Positions 34,195 through 45,499 are shown, numbered from the stretch's first letter. The stretch is 64,000 nucleotides of DNA from Capitulum mitella (GCA_030062745.1 CP099850.1:5146001-5210000), one strand, 5' to 3'. Translations and numbers: made by a program. Notes: generated by a model from the letters alone, not told the origin.

Positions 34195-34560
34195 CATTGT
34201 CTCGGCGATCACTGGTCTTGTAAACGCCTCGGCGATAAGTGGTCCTGTAAACGTTGTCTCGGCAGTCAGCGGTCCTGTAAACGTTGCCTCTGCAGTCAGC
34301 GGTCCTGTAAACGTCATCTCAGCAGTCAGTGGTCCTGTAAACGTTGTCTCTGCAGTCAGCGGTCCTGTAAACGTCATCTCAGCAGTCAGCGGTCCTGGAA
34401 ACATTGTTTCGGCAGTCAGTGGTCCTGTAAACGTTGTCTCTGCAGTCAGCGGTCCTGTAAACGTCATCTCAGCAGTCAGCGGTCCTGGAAACATTGTTTC
34501 GGCAGTCAGTGGTCCTAGATACGTTGTCTCGGCAGACAAGGATCCTGGAGACGTTGTCTC
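34195..34560 (-). repeat. 30-bp minisatellite
   Basis: About twelve units of 30 bp, plus-strand core GCAGTCAGCGGTCCTGTAAA followed by CGTTGTCTCG or a variant. In the minus strand it reads as an open decapeptide repeat (TAETTFTGPL), simply because 30 is divisible by 3. There is no sign of a real gene around it. Confidence 0.9.
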
Positions 34561-35039
34561 GGTAGTGAGTGATTCGATAAGCAATGTCTCGGTACTGCAC
34601 AGTCTGGCCATTATTGTCACGGCTCTCAATGACCCTGTCAGCGTTTCTGCGGTGTTCAGCGGTTCCACTCCCACCATTACCAACACACTTTATGGTTCCG
34701 GCGGTGATGTCACGCCACAGTCGCTCGCGGCGGCGGGCAACGGCACCACGTCACGCTCTGCGCGCCGCGGGGGTGGCGGGGGGGGGGGGAGGCGGCGCAG
34801 GCGCGGGCGGGCTGCACACTGTTATCGCAGGCTGGCCGCTCAGTAGACGCGCGACCGTCGTCTGGAGCGGAACGTACCGGTGACCCCACCCACAGCGTGC
34901 CAGTGACCCTCTGACCGCCCGCGGTCCTCTCCGGACGCCGGCGTCCTGTGGTCAAGAGACCGCCCACGGTCCACAGTCAGTAGCCCCGCTCCGACCGTCC
35001 GGGTTCGGTCTGGGAGGTCAGCCGGCACCGCGCCTCAAC

Positions 35040-38036
35040 ATGGCCACGCCCACGCTTCAGTCTCAGTTCAAGAAGTTCTGCACATTCGGCCTGACCCAGA
35101 GCCAGGCGACGTCGACGGCGGCGACATCGCAGATCACCCTCTCCAACATCGACAAGTGGTTCAAGCAGGCCGGCGTGTTCAGCAAGAGCCTCACCACCAC
35201 CGACACCGCCATCCACTTCGGCAAGCTGAAGTAAGTCACGCACAGGCGTGGTCACGTCACATAAGCCACGGAGGGCGTGACAGTTATCCACGCGAAAAAT
35301 TTATTTATTCATTATGATGAGAGCTCAGTCTGGGAGTCGGAGGATAAAATGATTATATTTATGACATTCAACAGGCATCAGCGTGGCTAACGGGCCGAAG
35401 TGGCTGAAAAAAATTAGTCTCACCTCCTTTCTTTTACCTGAGCATTGATAACACTCAGAGAAGATATCAGTGATGAGGTGATTCTCATGCGTAAACTTTG
35501 CACGGCCGTATAATCTACGTTAATTGTACGAAAGCTCGTGCACAGACATGAAAAGGAAGCATGATTTCCTCAAGCAGACCATCACTGACAAGTTTTTTTT
35601 TTACGCCCACAAGTGCCGGTGCATTTTCAAGGTTAGTTTGATAACACCGTTCAGTCCACGTGATTCGATTCGAGTCCAGCAAGACGTCGCGGTACGTTCG
35701 CAACGCAGCGGAAGCACGCTTAGACGAGGCCACTCAGGCTTGCAGTAAGCTACTCTGAACGACCAGTGAGCTCACTGCAGCCCCGGCGAGGCTGCCCCCG
35801 AGGTCCGAAACAGCTCTATCGCGGCCGAGTAAACACGACAGCTCATGTGGGCAAATAGTTTACTCGGCAGTGTGAACTTTGCAGCCAGTTCAGTCATCCG
35901 TGTAAGCTTAATGCATTACCCATGGCCCGCCCCACAGTGGGGAAAGGAGGCGGGGACGAGAACGCCGTGTCTAGATTCCGACATTACGTTGGGGTACACC
36001 AGCATGGCTGGCGATCCCAGGGGTATGGGGAGGTCCGGGCCCCAGTAGTCAGGGATTTTAACGTAGACCTATGGCAAAGACTGGAAAGAAACGGTCTGAA
36101 ATCCTACGTGATCCCCCCCCCCCCAAATAATATTCAGAAATCTCCAGCCATATACAACAGATAACCCTTCCTTCACTCCAGCAGGTGCTGCATGGAGAAA
36201 AAGGCGGCCAGCGATATAAATGTTCCCGACACTCCTGTCCCCGCAGCCCGTCCGAGTGCCACACACAGGCGGTGCGCGGGAACCTTCAGAGCTCCTGTGT
36301 GCGTGACACCGTCGGTTGTTCGGACTACCGGAGGTCCCGGAGACGGGGGCTCGATCGACCCGAGTCACGGCCGGCGGTCACTCACGACGCCACGCCAGTG
36401 ATCGACCCGGCCGCCCGGCAGAGTCCCGGGCAGAGGGCGGAGCAGACGGCAGAGTCCCGGGCTGGGGGCGAAGCAGACGGCAGAACACCGGGCAGAAAGC
36501 GGAGCAGGCGGCAGAGCTCTGGGCAGAGGGCGGAGCAAAAGGCAAAGCCCGGGGCAGAGGTCGGAGCAAAAGGCAGAGTCCGGGGCAGAGGGCGGAGCAA
36601 AAGGCAGGGCCCCGGACAGAGGGCGGAGCAGACGGCGGAGCCCCGGGCAGAGAGTGGACCAGACGGCAGAACTCCGGAGCAAGGCTTGCCGGTGCCACGT
36701 GGCGCACAGCGTACCGCTATAGCCGAAAGTGCGCTCCGCAGCCACTGCAGGGATCTTAGTTCTTACATCTTAGATCTTAGATCTTAGGTCTTAGATCTTA
36801 GATCTTACAGTCTTAGTTATTTTACTCATTTCGAATTATGGGAAGTGCTCTTGCGAAAACGGGGACCTGCGACACTAAACACAGACTCGCTGCCCGCGTC
36901 TCATGTCGTCAGGCTTTACACGAAGTGTCACCTGTTTACAATGGTGCGCATAGATGAGCCATTTTGTTATTCTCGCTAGCGTCATTAAAGCCACGATCAA
37001 AGAATTGCGATAGGCGCTGTCATAGTCCTCGGATGAGTCCATGCATTTAAAGCTCATCTCCAGCACGTGTTTCTGATATGTTCGCTGTTCTATCCCAGAC
37101 AGAAGAAGATCGGCTTTAAGGATTTCAACGCGCTCCTGGAGGACCTGGCGGCGACCAAGAAGATCGATTTGAACGAAATCAATGCAAAATTGACGGAATG
37201 CGGAGATCCGGGAACAAAGGGTGCAACGGTAAGCACCAGCTCATGCACACGAAGGATCCCCTTGTTTCAAACCAATGTTGAGTTGTCTTGAGGCCTCCTG
37301 GATGTAGGTCATGCTGACATTGAGAAAAAGTACCGTATAATCACTCCGACGTGAGCAACAAAGAATCAGCTGACCTTGGTTGTTTCGGTAATGTTCCTGG
37401 AACAAACCCGCCAGAACTTCTTTGCAGATACTTTGGCTTCTGTGCAGTGCAGAGCGGTCAGAATGCCAATACACTGGGCGCTGACATCATGCCCTCGACA
37501 TCCAGCCAAGCCGCTGCAGAGCGGACAAAGCCAGGGACACGCCAATTTGTGTGCAGCCTTTTCCACCTTATCAACAGCGAACGCAGCGTGGTCCCGGCAA
37601 ACCCGCCGGGACGACGTGGAGACCTCAAGTGCCGCGCACTGCAGGACAACAGGACACGATACGAACCGAGTCTGCCGCGGGACGTGAACAGAATGAACTG
37701 CACTGTTCATTCTGTTCACGTCTGTCCACAGTGCGCAGCACGGCGATATGGTCGTTCGCACCTGCCTACGGTGTGCAGTAGGGCGATACGGTGGTTCACT
37801 CCTGGCGGTGGGACGAGCGGAGGTGACGCGTGACGTCCTCCCCTCTGCCGCAGAAAGCGGTGACGTCCGGCGCCGTGGGCCGGCTGACTGACACCAGCCG
37901 GTACACGGGCCAGCACAAGGAGCGGTTCGACGAGACCGGCCACGGCCGCGGCATCGCCGGCAGGGAGGACGTCCACAGCAAGGACGGCTACGTCCAGGGC
38001 TACAAGGAGAAGGACTCGTACGACAAGACCCACTGA
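35040..38036 (+). CDS. TPPP: TPPP/p25-alpha family, tubulin polymerisation-promoting protein
   Basis: Binds and bundles microtubules; family members occur in ciliated and neural cells. Exons 35040-35230, 37099-37228 and 37854-38036 join in phase (AA|A, then phase 0) to 167 residues, close to short TPPP3-like forms (176 in human). The p25-alpha domain fills the protein: [18 protein letters not shown] text ([14 protein letters not shown]), [19 protein letters not shown], then the C-terminal signature [20 protein letters not shown] and [17 protein letters not shown] ending [12 protein letters not shown]. The long disordered N-terminus of vertebrate TPPP1 is absent. The start is the first ATG, in context CAACATGGCC. 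The acceptor 37099 rather than 37103 is fixed by frame. Confidence 0.95.
36415..36680 (+). repeat. ~31-bp GC-rich minisatellite in TPPP intron 1
   Basis: About eight units with core GGGCAGAGGGCGGAGCAGAC. Open in several frames only because it is stop-poor. Confidence 0.85.
36750..36815 (+). repeat. TTAGATC-type simple repeat
   Basis: Seven or so copies of CTTAGAT. Confidence 0.85.
37681..37722. other. 18-bp perfect hairpin in TPPP intron 2
   Basis: GACGTGAACAGAATGAAC, loop TGCACT, exact complement. No partner elsewhere in the window; possibly a fold-back relic of a small mobile element. Confidence 0.75.
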
Positions 38037-38718
38037 GCGTGCGTCCGCGCCGTGCGGCCCGGCTGGCCTGCGGAGAACAGTCCGCAGCGGGCCTGCTGTT
38101 AAGAGTCGCTTTCTGCAGGTAGTCTGTCGTCCAGTCCCTTTCGTCAGCGGGGTCTTCTTGTAGAGCGCAGCAGTGCTGTCAGGTAGTCACTATTCACCGG
38201 CTGTTTTCGTGTAGAGTCGCAGTATAGTTATGCCGCCATGCAACTCAAAGGCTTGCAGGGAGAGCTCTATACAGACAGCTCGCGCCTATACTACAGCTCT
38301 GCCACGTATTTCCGCGGCGAATTTTCGTGTTAGAGTCCGAACCAGTCTGCACTTGGAGTTGTTATGTGGAATTCGTTTAGAACGTTGCGGAGGCGTTGGG
38401 ATACCGTCACGATGTTCGTCTAATGCGGTCGAGGGACACGGTCTGGCGACTTAGGAATTGTTGGTTAACGACGTCATGTGCCGATATGGCCTGGCGGGAT
38501 TTTGCTTTCATGTATGGGTCGATGGTGTCTACGAAATGTCATAACTGCAGTGCGGCATTCAAGCTGCTCTCTGGTGAATTCGCTCTGTGCTGCAAGGTTT
38601 TCGAACATCGAAACGATAATTCATGTTTATAACGGTACAAACTTGTGAAGATCATGGCATCTGCTACCAGCTTACTGCCTCATCAAACTCCGACCGAACA
38701 GCCTTAAGATGATACGCA

Positions 38719-38724
38719 AATAAA
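38719..38724 (+). promoter_or_regulatory. possible polyadenylation signal of TPPP
   Basis: AATAAA 683 bp after the TPPP stop; the first canonical signal found downstream. A nearer non-canonical signal cannot be excluded. Confidence 0.4.
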
Positions 38725-40072
38725 CAGTGAAGAAATGGGCTACGTGCAAATTATTTCAGCCTCACACGTAACAGAGAACCCCAGAACTGCAGCCGTACAG
38801 AAACACGCGAAAAATTTCCCAGACCCATGACCAGGCTCTGTTTCTGGGACGACTTTCACGGATAGTGTGCGACTCAAACTTCACGCAGCCCTGATCCGAA
38901 TTAGCGCAGAAATTCAATCGGATAATGGAGCGAACTCATTCACAAATGGATCGGTAGCTGATTAAACCATCGAATTATCAGCGTGGGCAGAGTATCAGTT
39001 GATTGGCAATATCATACGCGAACTGAATATCACTACACGCGTCGACGCTCCACGGATGGCGTTTCGTTCGTCGCCGAAGGACGGCAATCGCAGATACGGA
39101 TTTCAAGATCGGATTGTTGCGCAAGCAGCTGTTTCAAGGAGCACACAGGTGTGTTCGAATCGCCATGGGTCCCGCTACTCCAAATACTGGATGACAGTCG
39201 TTCAGCGTTGTTCGCCGAGTGCAGCACCCCGCAACAAAGTGTGACGAAAGCTGTCCGCCTCCTCGATGTTGCGAAAGGTTTATTTAAAGAGCAGTGTGGT
39301 TTCGGCCACATTCCTCAACAGACATTACGAAAGAACGCTTGCTATCGACAAACTGCTTTACGTCGCCGGCCGCAAGCAAGTGAAAATGAAGGACGACGCA
39401 CGGGTGATACACCCACCGGAATCACACTAAATGAGAATCAGGTACTTCATCCCAGCAAGCACTGCTGGTGTGCACTGACAAGCTGCTTACCTACACAAGG
39501 TAAATGAACAGAACGATGGACAAATGGCAGGACTCGTACGTCTGAGCAGAGCCGGAAGTGTGCTGTATTGTCACTACACAACGAAGGTCATGTCGATTAC
39601 GCAGTTCCTCCACGAGATGGCGATTCGGCATACTCCACCGAGGACATCGCGCTCCAGGCCATTTCCGCCGGCCGGTGCTGTACCTGAGTCTTCGAGAGGC
39701 GCGCAGCAGCCGCCCCTGTCTGAGGCGCTTCCACTGCGACCTGTGTCAGCGCCTGACACGCGCGGGTGAACCGCCACAGCACAGCGTCGGCCTGCCAACG
39801 GGTCTGCATTGTTCGGACGCGACCTCGCCGGTCACAGAACGGCCCTGTTCCGACACAGCTCTCACGATCACACGCCGCCGGGTCCCGCCGCAGCCAGAAG
39901 CCGCAAGCCGCTCCTCCGCCTCTGCCGGCTCTTTCGCAAACATCGCTCATCGCACGCCGGCTTCCACTCTCTGCTGGAGCGCTCCATCCGCTGCCGCGAC
40001 TCCCCTCCTGCAGGGCGCCCCGGTCTCCGTCTCCGTTCCCGGCCCTCCGTTCCTCCGCTCCGTCCGCCGGCG
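38725..40072. other. region between convergent TPPP and SHPRH genes
   Basis: TPPP (plus) and SHPRH (minus) converge here. The stretch would hold their 3' ends. TTTATT at 39279-39284 is a minus-strand AATAAA 789 bp past the SHPRH stop and is a candidate poly(A) signal. Open frames near 39500-40070 are antisense GC-rich shadows of SHPRH or unsupported. Confidence 0.5.
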
Positions 40073-43000
40073 CTACTCCTCCACAAACAGGCGGCGGAGA
40101 TCGGCCAGCGTGAGGCCGTGCTCGGCCGGGCCGGCGGCCGACGCCGCGGCCGGCCGGCCGGCGTTCAGCGCCAGCACGCGCTCCTCAATCGTGTCGTTCA
40201 CCACCAGCCGGTGCACGAACGTGGCGCGCTGCTGGCCGATTCGGTGGACGCGGCCGACCGCCTGCCGCTCAGCGCCCGGGTCCAGCACCGGGTGTGTCAG
40301 CACCACGTGCGTCGCCTCGATGAGGTTCAGCCCGTTGGCGCCCGAGTGGACGGGCAGCAGCAGCACCGAAACGTCCGACCGGTCCCGGAACTCGCGCAGG
40401 CTCTGCCGGAACTTGTTGGGCGCGTGCAGGCACCGGTGCGGGACGCCGTTCTGCTGGAGCGCCGCCGAGATCAGGTCGAGCGCGTCCGTCCAGGTGGCGA
40501 ACACCAGCGTCTTGGCGAGCGGCTCGTCCCGTCGGATGGCCAGCAGGCAGCGCACCACCGCCTCCACCTTGGTGCTGTGGCTGCCGGCCACCGACAGCTC
40601 AGCGTCGGCCGGCTCCGGCCGCGACGCGTTCACGTACGCCACGTCGGCGTCTCGCGTCAGTTCGCGGCAGATGGCGCACTTGACGCGGCCGCGGCGGCCG
40701 CCACGCGAGCACTCGACGGCCAGCCGCTGCACGCAGGTGACGCAGAAGCAGTGGCCGCACTGCAGCACGCTCCAGTTGTCGCCGAGCGCGCTCTCGCAGA
40801 TGGGGCACGAGTCCGGGTTGCCGTCGCGATAGTCGGCGCCCGACTTCTGCAGGTTCTGCAGGTACAGACACTGGCCGAGTCGGCGGCGCAGCTCGCTCTC
40901 GGCCACCGTCCGGTCGGCCGACAGCCGGTGGAACTGGGCGTCCACCTCGTGCGGCTCGATCACGTACGTCGGCAGCTGGCGGCCGCCGTGCGTGACGGGC
41001 CGGTCCGGCGCCGGCTCGTCCTCGTAACGCGTGCGCAGCCGCAGCACGGCCATCTCCAGCTCGTCCGACGCCGAGACCCGGTCGTTAAGCCGCATCCACA
41101 GCACGCGCAGGCTCTTGAACTCCTTCTTCATGGCGTCCAGCATCTTGATATGGTGTCCGCCGAGCTGCAGCAGCGTCTGGTTCACGCCCAGCTGGCGGCC
41201 GGTGGTCAGCAGCAGCTTCAGCACGTGCTCGGTCTCGTTGTCGCTCCAGTTGCCGCGCTGCAGCTCGCCGAGCACGCTGATCTTGCCCTCGACGCCGCTC
41301 AGCTCGCCGCCCTCCACCCGGCTGCTCGCCATGTAGAACAGCTCGCGCTCGTACCGCTCGAAGCTGTCGTGCGCCACGCAGAGCCGGCAGCGGTCGGCGG
41401 CGGCTCCGCTCGGCCGCAGGTGACAGTCGACGGCGGCCTCCACCAGCGCGGTCGGCTTCAGGCCGTCCAGCGCGGCCACCTCGCTCTGGGTCTGCGCGCG
41501 CAGCTCGGCCAGCTGCGCCAGCCGCTCGGCCAGCAGGTTGCGCAGGCCCACCACGCTGCCGAACCGATCCAGCATGGTGTTTGGCGGCGCCCGGCGCTTG
41601 AGCGCCGTGGTCCGCTTAGTGACGCCGGTGTCGGCCTGTTTCTCGATGTTCTTGTCGGCGTTAGAGAGGTCCTGCAGCAGCTGGTTCACGCGCTGGACCG
41701 GCTCGTCGGGCCGCTCCTCAGCCCAGCGCAGCAGCACGGCCCCGAACCAGGAGCGCATGCCGCCGGCGTCCAGTCGCGCCGCGTGGCCGTCCGTCTCGCT
41801 GGTCAGCTCGGCGGCGGCGGCGCGCGCCGCGGCCACCTGCGCCGAGTGGCGGCCTACGTAGGCGGCGCGCAGCTCGGACGCCTCGGCGTGGAGCCGGTGG
41901 TCGCGCGTGGTGCGCGGCACCGGCCGACCGGCCTCCACCAGCTCGGCAAGGTTGTGCAGCGCATGTAGCCGCTGCAGGACGTCCGTCTGCAGGCGGCCGC
42001 GCAGCTCGTCCGCCTGCCGCAGCACCTCGCGGTACTTGTCGGCGGCGGCCTCCCACTCGGCCCGGACCACGTGCAGCGCAGCCAGGCCATGCAGCGCCGC
42101 CACGCGCTGCCGGTGCGCCTCCTCCGCCTCGGTGGTGACGCGCTTGATCAGCTGCTCCAGCAGCTGTTCCATCGTCATGGCCGACTTGTGCAGCGGCATG
42201 AACTGGCCGCGCACCACCTGCGGGTGGCAGCAGGCCTGGCGCAGTCGCAGGAGCGGCTGTAGCAGCTGGTTCACGGTGCGCCGCTCCAGCTGACGCAGCT
42301 GCGTCGAGTCGTCGCCGAGCGCGGCCACCTTGGTGAGCGCGGCGCGCGAGCACTCCTCGTGCTGGCGTCGGTAGAAATAGGCCTCGACCGGCGAGAAGTC
42401 CAGGCGCACGAGCCGCTCCGTCTGACCGGGCACGCCGATCTGGTCCAGCACGTCGGCCTTGGCCGTGCGCCACAGGCAGCGCTCCAGCAGCCGGTCCAGC
42501 GGCTCGCGCTCGCCATGCAGGAACGGGAAATAGACGCACTGCTCCCACCAGAGCCGCGACCACACCGGGTCCACGCCGAGGAACAGCAGCAGGCCGTACA
42601 GGTCGCCGACGCTCCGACTCAGCGGCGTGCCCGTCACGCACCACCGGTTCACGCAGCAGAGCCGCAGCGCCATCTCGGCCGTGCGCGACGTCGGACACTC
42701 GACCATCTGCGCCTCGTCCAGGCAGACGCGCCACCAGTCGACGCAGAGCAGCGGCGACGGCGGCGGCAGGTAGCGCTGCGCGCGCCGCTTGCCGGCCTCG
42801 CCGCCGGCGCGGCCCACCTCGGCGTAGTTGAGCTCGCGCTGCAGAACGGCGTACGTGGTCACCACCAGGTCGTGGGATGCCAGCGTGCGCGGCTGCACGT
42901 AGCGGTCGCTGCGCACGCCCGTGTACACGAACACGCGCAAGCCCTCGCGCCGGATGTGCTTGCGGATCTCTTCCACCCACTGGTCGGAGATGGCGGTCGG

Positions 43001-45118
43001 TGAGACGATGAGTGTGGCGCCGGAGCGGACCGGCGTGCGTCGGCTCCAGCAGCGCGGGCACCAGTACGGGCCACGCAGCCGGTTCTCCACGTCGTAGTCG
43101 ACGCAGGCCGCGTGCTGGAACGTGCCACAGTCGCCGCACTGCACGCGGTAGCGGCGGTCTTTCCAGCGGCCGCAAAGGCACGAGAAGCTCGGGTCCGGCT
43201 GCTCCACGGGCGGCGGGCGGCGGCGACCGATCGCCATCTGTGCCATGACCTCGTCGTAGTGCAACTGCGCCAGCCGCTTCACGTCGGAGGGTGGCGGCGG
43301 CGGCCGGCGCCGCGCCGCCCGGCCGCCGCCCGGCAGGTAGTTGGCCGGCGGCTTGCCGTCGTAACAGACGCGCACCACGACGGCTTCGATGGCGGCCGCC
43401 ACCGTGTCGGCCGGGTCGAGCAGGACGCCCAGGCGCCGCGGCATCTTCGGCGGCGGCGGGCCGTCCTCGCCGGCCACCAGCCCCCGGCCGCGCACGTACT
43501 CCTCCGGCGCCGCGCCGCCGTAGCACTCGCGCACGATCACGTCCTCGATGCAGCTGGCCACCGTGTCGTCGGCGGTGGCGTCCGGCCCGCCGCTGGCGCC
43601 GCGCCGCTGCTGCAGCCGCTCGGCCCGGCTCAGCGTCGGTTTGACGTAGATGTCGCTGTCCTCGTCCGAGTCGACCGGGGTGGGAGAGCGGCGCGGCCGC
43701 CGCGGCCGCCTGCTCCGGGCACGTGGCTGCCGGCGGCCGTCCGAAGCGCCGGCATCCTCCTCCGACTCGGAAGTGGTCGGGTCCCTCCAGGCCCGTTTGC
43801 TCCTGCCGCGCGCCTCCTCGCGCACGGACGCCTCGTACGCCCGCAGGTCCACAGGCTCGAGCGGCTCCACCGTTTCGGCGTCGGTGCGCGGGTGGGTGAG
43901 CACCAGCGAGAGGATCTCCACCGTCTTGCCGAGGCCCATCTCGTCTGCCAGGATGCCACCCGGCGGCGAGTCGACGACGGCCGGCCGGCGTCGCAGCGCC
44001 CAGCCGCCCAGCGGGCAGTAGTAGACGACGGCGCCGCCCACGTCCAGCGGCACGTACAACGAGTGCAGCTGCGTCCGGTTCACGGCCGGCCGCCGCTCCT
44101 GGCGCAGCATCCAGCGCACGGCCGCGCTCTGGTAGGGCCGCAGCCGCGGCAGCAGCTGCTCGTGCTGCGGGTCCGGCCCCGGCTCGGCCGCAGGCTCGGG
44201 CGCGCCGCGGCGCCGCTCCGTCAGCCGCAGGTAAAGCCCCTCCACATCCAGCTCTCCCTGAGGCTGCCGAAACTCATACTCGCGGCCCGGCAGGCCCAGC
44301 AGAAGCCGCATCAGAACGCGGAACGGCGCCGACGGTCGGCGCGGCACCTCGCTCGGGTGGCTCACCTCCACGAACACCTTCTCGGCCAGCAGCACGTCCA
44401 GCGTCACGGTGCCCGTGTCGGCGCTGTAGGCGCGCAACATCGTCTCGGTGGCGCCGGCCGCCCCCGACAGCGCGTGCCACACCTCCGGCCGCGCCACCGG
44501 CGCCGCCTCCAAACACCGCGTGCACTCCACGCGCGGACGCGCCTTGCTGCCCTCGGACCGCACGGTCCACTCGAAGTAGACGACAACTCGCCGCTGCTCG
44601 CTGCTCACGTACACCCAGAACTGGTCGGCGTCTGGCAGCTCCGGCGGCGGAGCGCGCAGCACCAGCTCCAGCGAGCCGACCACGGCGTCCTCGGGCGTGC
44701 GCCGCCGGCCGGCCGTCACCGCCACGTAGTAGTCGAACTGCGCCAGCATGGCGGCCACGCGGTCATACTCGGCGTCGCCGCGGCTCCGCTGGCGGCGCGG
44801 TGCCCGCTGCCGCGCCGCCGGCCTCTCGCCGCCCTCGTCCATAACGAGCACGTCGTCGTCGCTGAGCGTAATCACCCCATCGTCGTCGTCGTCGTCGTCG
44901 TCGTCGGAGTCGGAGAGGGTGATCACGGAGTCGCTGGGGCCGTCCCGAACCACCTGCACGCAGAGCTCGGCCGGCTCGCCGGCACCGTCATTGGGGCCAG
45001 CCGCCGCCGCCGCCGCCGGGCCGCCGTCCGGCAACTGCAGGTCACGGTCCGTCCAGCTGGCGGCAGCACGGGCCTCCTCCGTGCGACGCCCTGGCGCCGC
45101 CTGCTTCTGACGCGGCAT
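40073..45118 (-). CDS. SHPRH: SHPRH, SNF2-family helicase with PHD and RING fingers; E3 ubiquitin ligase
   Basis: Nuclear ATPase and ubiquitin ligase; by family knowledge it is one of the Rad5-like enzymes that extend ubiquitin chains on PCNA in DNA damage tolerance. A single frame encodes 1681 residues (human 1683). Order: acidic tract with nine consecutive Asp (about residue 70); SNF2 motif I GILADEMGLGKT (about 387-398); a long insertion holding the PHD finger (643-689, CGRWKDRRYRVQCGDC... HAACVDY); the motif II variant CLDEAQ (about 799); TGTPLSRS; RING finger (1434-1485, CPICESALGDNW, HCFCVTC, CAICREL); C-terminal helicase half (1523-1655) with SGANGLNLIEA and QAVGRVHRIGQQR. All zinc ligands appear present. 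ATG context is GCACCATGCCG. The domain positions match the human protein, and there is no intron. Confidence 0.96.
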   Translation of the reverse strand: MPRQKQAAPGRRTEEARAAASWTDRDLQLPDGGPAAAAAAGPNDGAGEPAELCVQVVRDGPSDSVITLSDSDDDDDDDDDGVITLSDDDVLVMDEGGERPAARQRAPRRQRSRGDAEYDRVAAMLAQFDYYVAVTAGRRRTPEDAVVGSLELVLRAPPPELPDADQFWVYVSSEQRRVVVYFEWTVRSEGSKARPRVECTRCLEAAPVARPEVWHALSGAAGATETMLRAYSADTGTVTLDVLLAEKVFVEVSHPSEVPRRPSAPFRVLMRLLLGLPGREYEFRQPQGELDVEGLYLRLTERRRGAPEPAAEPGPDPQHEQLLPRLRPYQSAAVRWMLRQERRPAVNRTQLHSLYVPLDVGGAVVYYCPLGGWALRRRPAVVDSPPGGILADEMGLGKTVEILSLVLTHPRTDAETVEPLEPVDLRAYEASVREEARGRSKRAWRDPTTSESEEDAGASDGRRQPRARSRRPRRPRRSPTPVDSDEDSDIYVKPTLSRAERLQQRRGASGGPDATADDTVASCIEDVIVRECYGGAAPEEYVRGRGLVAGEDGPPPPKMPRRLGVLLDPADTVAAAIEAVVVRVCYDGKPPANYLPGGGRAARRRPPPPPSDVKRLAQLHYDEVMAQMAIGRRRPPPVEQPDPSFSCLCGRWKDRRYRVQCGDCGTFQHAACVDYDVENRLRGPYWCPRCWSRRTPVRSGATLIVSPTAISDQWVEEIRKHIRREGLRVFVYTGVRSDRYVQPRTLASHDLVVTTYAVLQRELNYAEVGRAGGEAGKRRAQRYLPPPSPLLCVDWWRVCLDEAQMVECPTSRTAEMALRLCCVNRWCVTGTPLSRSVGDLYGLLLFLGVDPVWSRLWWEQCVYFPFLHGEREPLDRLLERCLWRTAKADVLDQIGVPGQTERLVRLDFSPVEAYFYRRQHEECSRAALTKVAALGDDSTQLRQLERRTVNQLLQPLLRLRQACCHPQVVRGQFMPLHKSAMTMEQLLEQLIKRVTTEAEEAHRQRVAALHGLAALHVVRAEWEAAADKYREVLRQADELRGRLQTDVLQRLHALHNLAELVEAGRPVPRTTRDHRLHAEASELRAAYVGRHSAQVAAARAAAAELTSETDGHAARLDAGGMRSWFGAVLLRWAEERPDEPVQRVNQLLQDLSNADKNIEKQADTGVTKRTTALKRRAPPNTMLDRFGSVVGLRNLLAERLAQLAELRAQTQSEVAALDGLKPTALVEAAVDCHLRPSGAAADRCRLCVAHDSFERYERELFYMASSRVEGGELSGVEGKISVLGELQRGNWSDNETEHVLKLLLTTGRQLGVNQTLLQLGGHHIKMLDAMKKEFKSLRVLWMRLNDRVSASDELEMAVLRLRTRYEDEPAPDRPVTHGGRQLPTYVIEPHEVDAQFHRLSADRTVAESELRRRLGQCLYLQNLQKSGADYRDGNPDSCPICESALGDNWSVLQCGHCFCVTCVQRLAVECSRGGRRGRVKCAICRELTRDADVAYVNASRPEPADAELSVAGSHSTKVEAVVRCLLAIRRDEPLAKTLVFATWTDALDLISAALQQNGVPHRCLHAPNKFRQSLREFRDRSDVSVLLLPVHSGANGLNLIEATHVVLTHPVLDPGAERQAVGRVHRIGQQRATFVHRLVVNDTIEERVLALNAGRPAAASAAGPAEHGLTLADLRRLFVEE

Positions 45119-45454
45119 GGTGCAAGTCTCAGGTGAGCTCTCTCACCGTTCACTCACTGTTCCCGGGCATGGTGCAGCTTTGCTCACAGGCTGCTTTGAG
45201 CTTCACTGCAACTTCTATCAGCACTGACTGATTGAGGGATCTTGCGTCAGCCCATGAGTGCTTCTATTAAATGGGCAAGGACACCACATTTTATGACATT
45301 CCTGCAAACAATGAGTCCCCTGGAAAGAGCAGATGGCTTAAATGTGTTTCTTAACTTGCAGGTTACATAGTGCAGCAAATAACATCAGTTCACAACATTA
45401 ATGTCAAGACAAGCCATGACAAGATTAATGGTATATATGTACATCGACATATCA

Positions 45455-45496
<42 letters not shown>
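45455..45496. repeat. (TA)n microsatellite
   Basis: About 40 bp of pure TA repeat. Confidence 0.95.

Positions 45497-45499
<3 letters not shown>

Larger units (their letters stand above)
32379..35039. other. intergenic region BRD7/9 to TPPP
   Basis: Contains a (TA)n tract (32842-32882), non-coding text to about 34160, a 30-bp minisatellite (34195-34560), a G-run (about 34779-34789) and a GC-rich stretch just before the TPPP start, which probably includes its promoter and 5' UTR. No gene is seen. Confidence 0.6.
35231..37098 (+). other. TPPP intron 1
   Basis: A 1.9 kb intron. It contains a GC-rich repeat of about 31 bp (36415-36680) and a short GATCTTA repeat (36750-36815). A small open stretch near 35524-35748 ends at a donor-like AAGGTTAGT but cannot be fitted to TPPP and has no recognised homology. 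Confidence 0.65.

Noticed and set aside
34165..34686. Minus-strand 173-codon frame with decapeptide repeats
   Set aside because: A 30-bp minisatellite is open in one frame by arithmetic; no start context, splice sites or homology.
35524..35748. Exon-like stretch ending AAG then GTTAGT
   Set aside because: It cannot be placed in TPPP, which is complete without it, and no second gene is visible.
36185..36787. Several overlapping open frames on both strands
   Set aside because: They come from the GC-rich 31-bp repeat in TPPP intron 1.
39809..41968. Plus-strand open frame of 719 codons
   Set aside because: It is antisense to SHPRH. GC-ending codons in the real gene leave few stops on the other strand. 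Composition is His/Arg/Ala/Leu-rich and unlike any family.
43112..45136. Plus-strand open frame of 674 codons
   Set aside because: Also a shadow of SHPRH, covering its N-terminal half; arginine- and histidine-rich with no motif.
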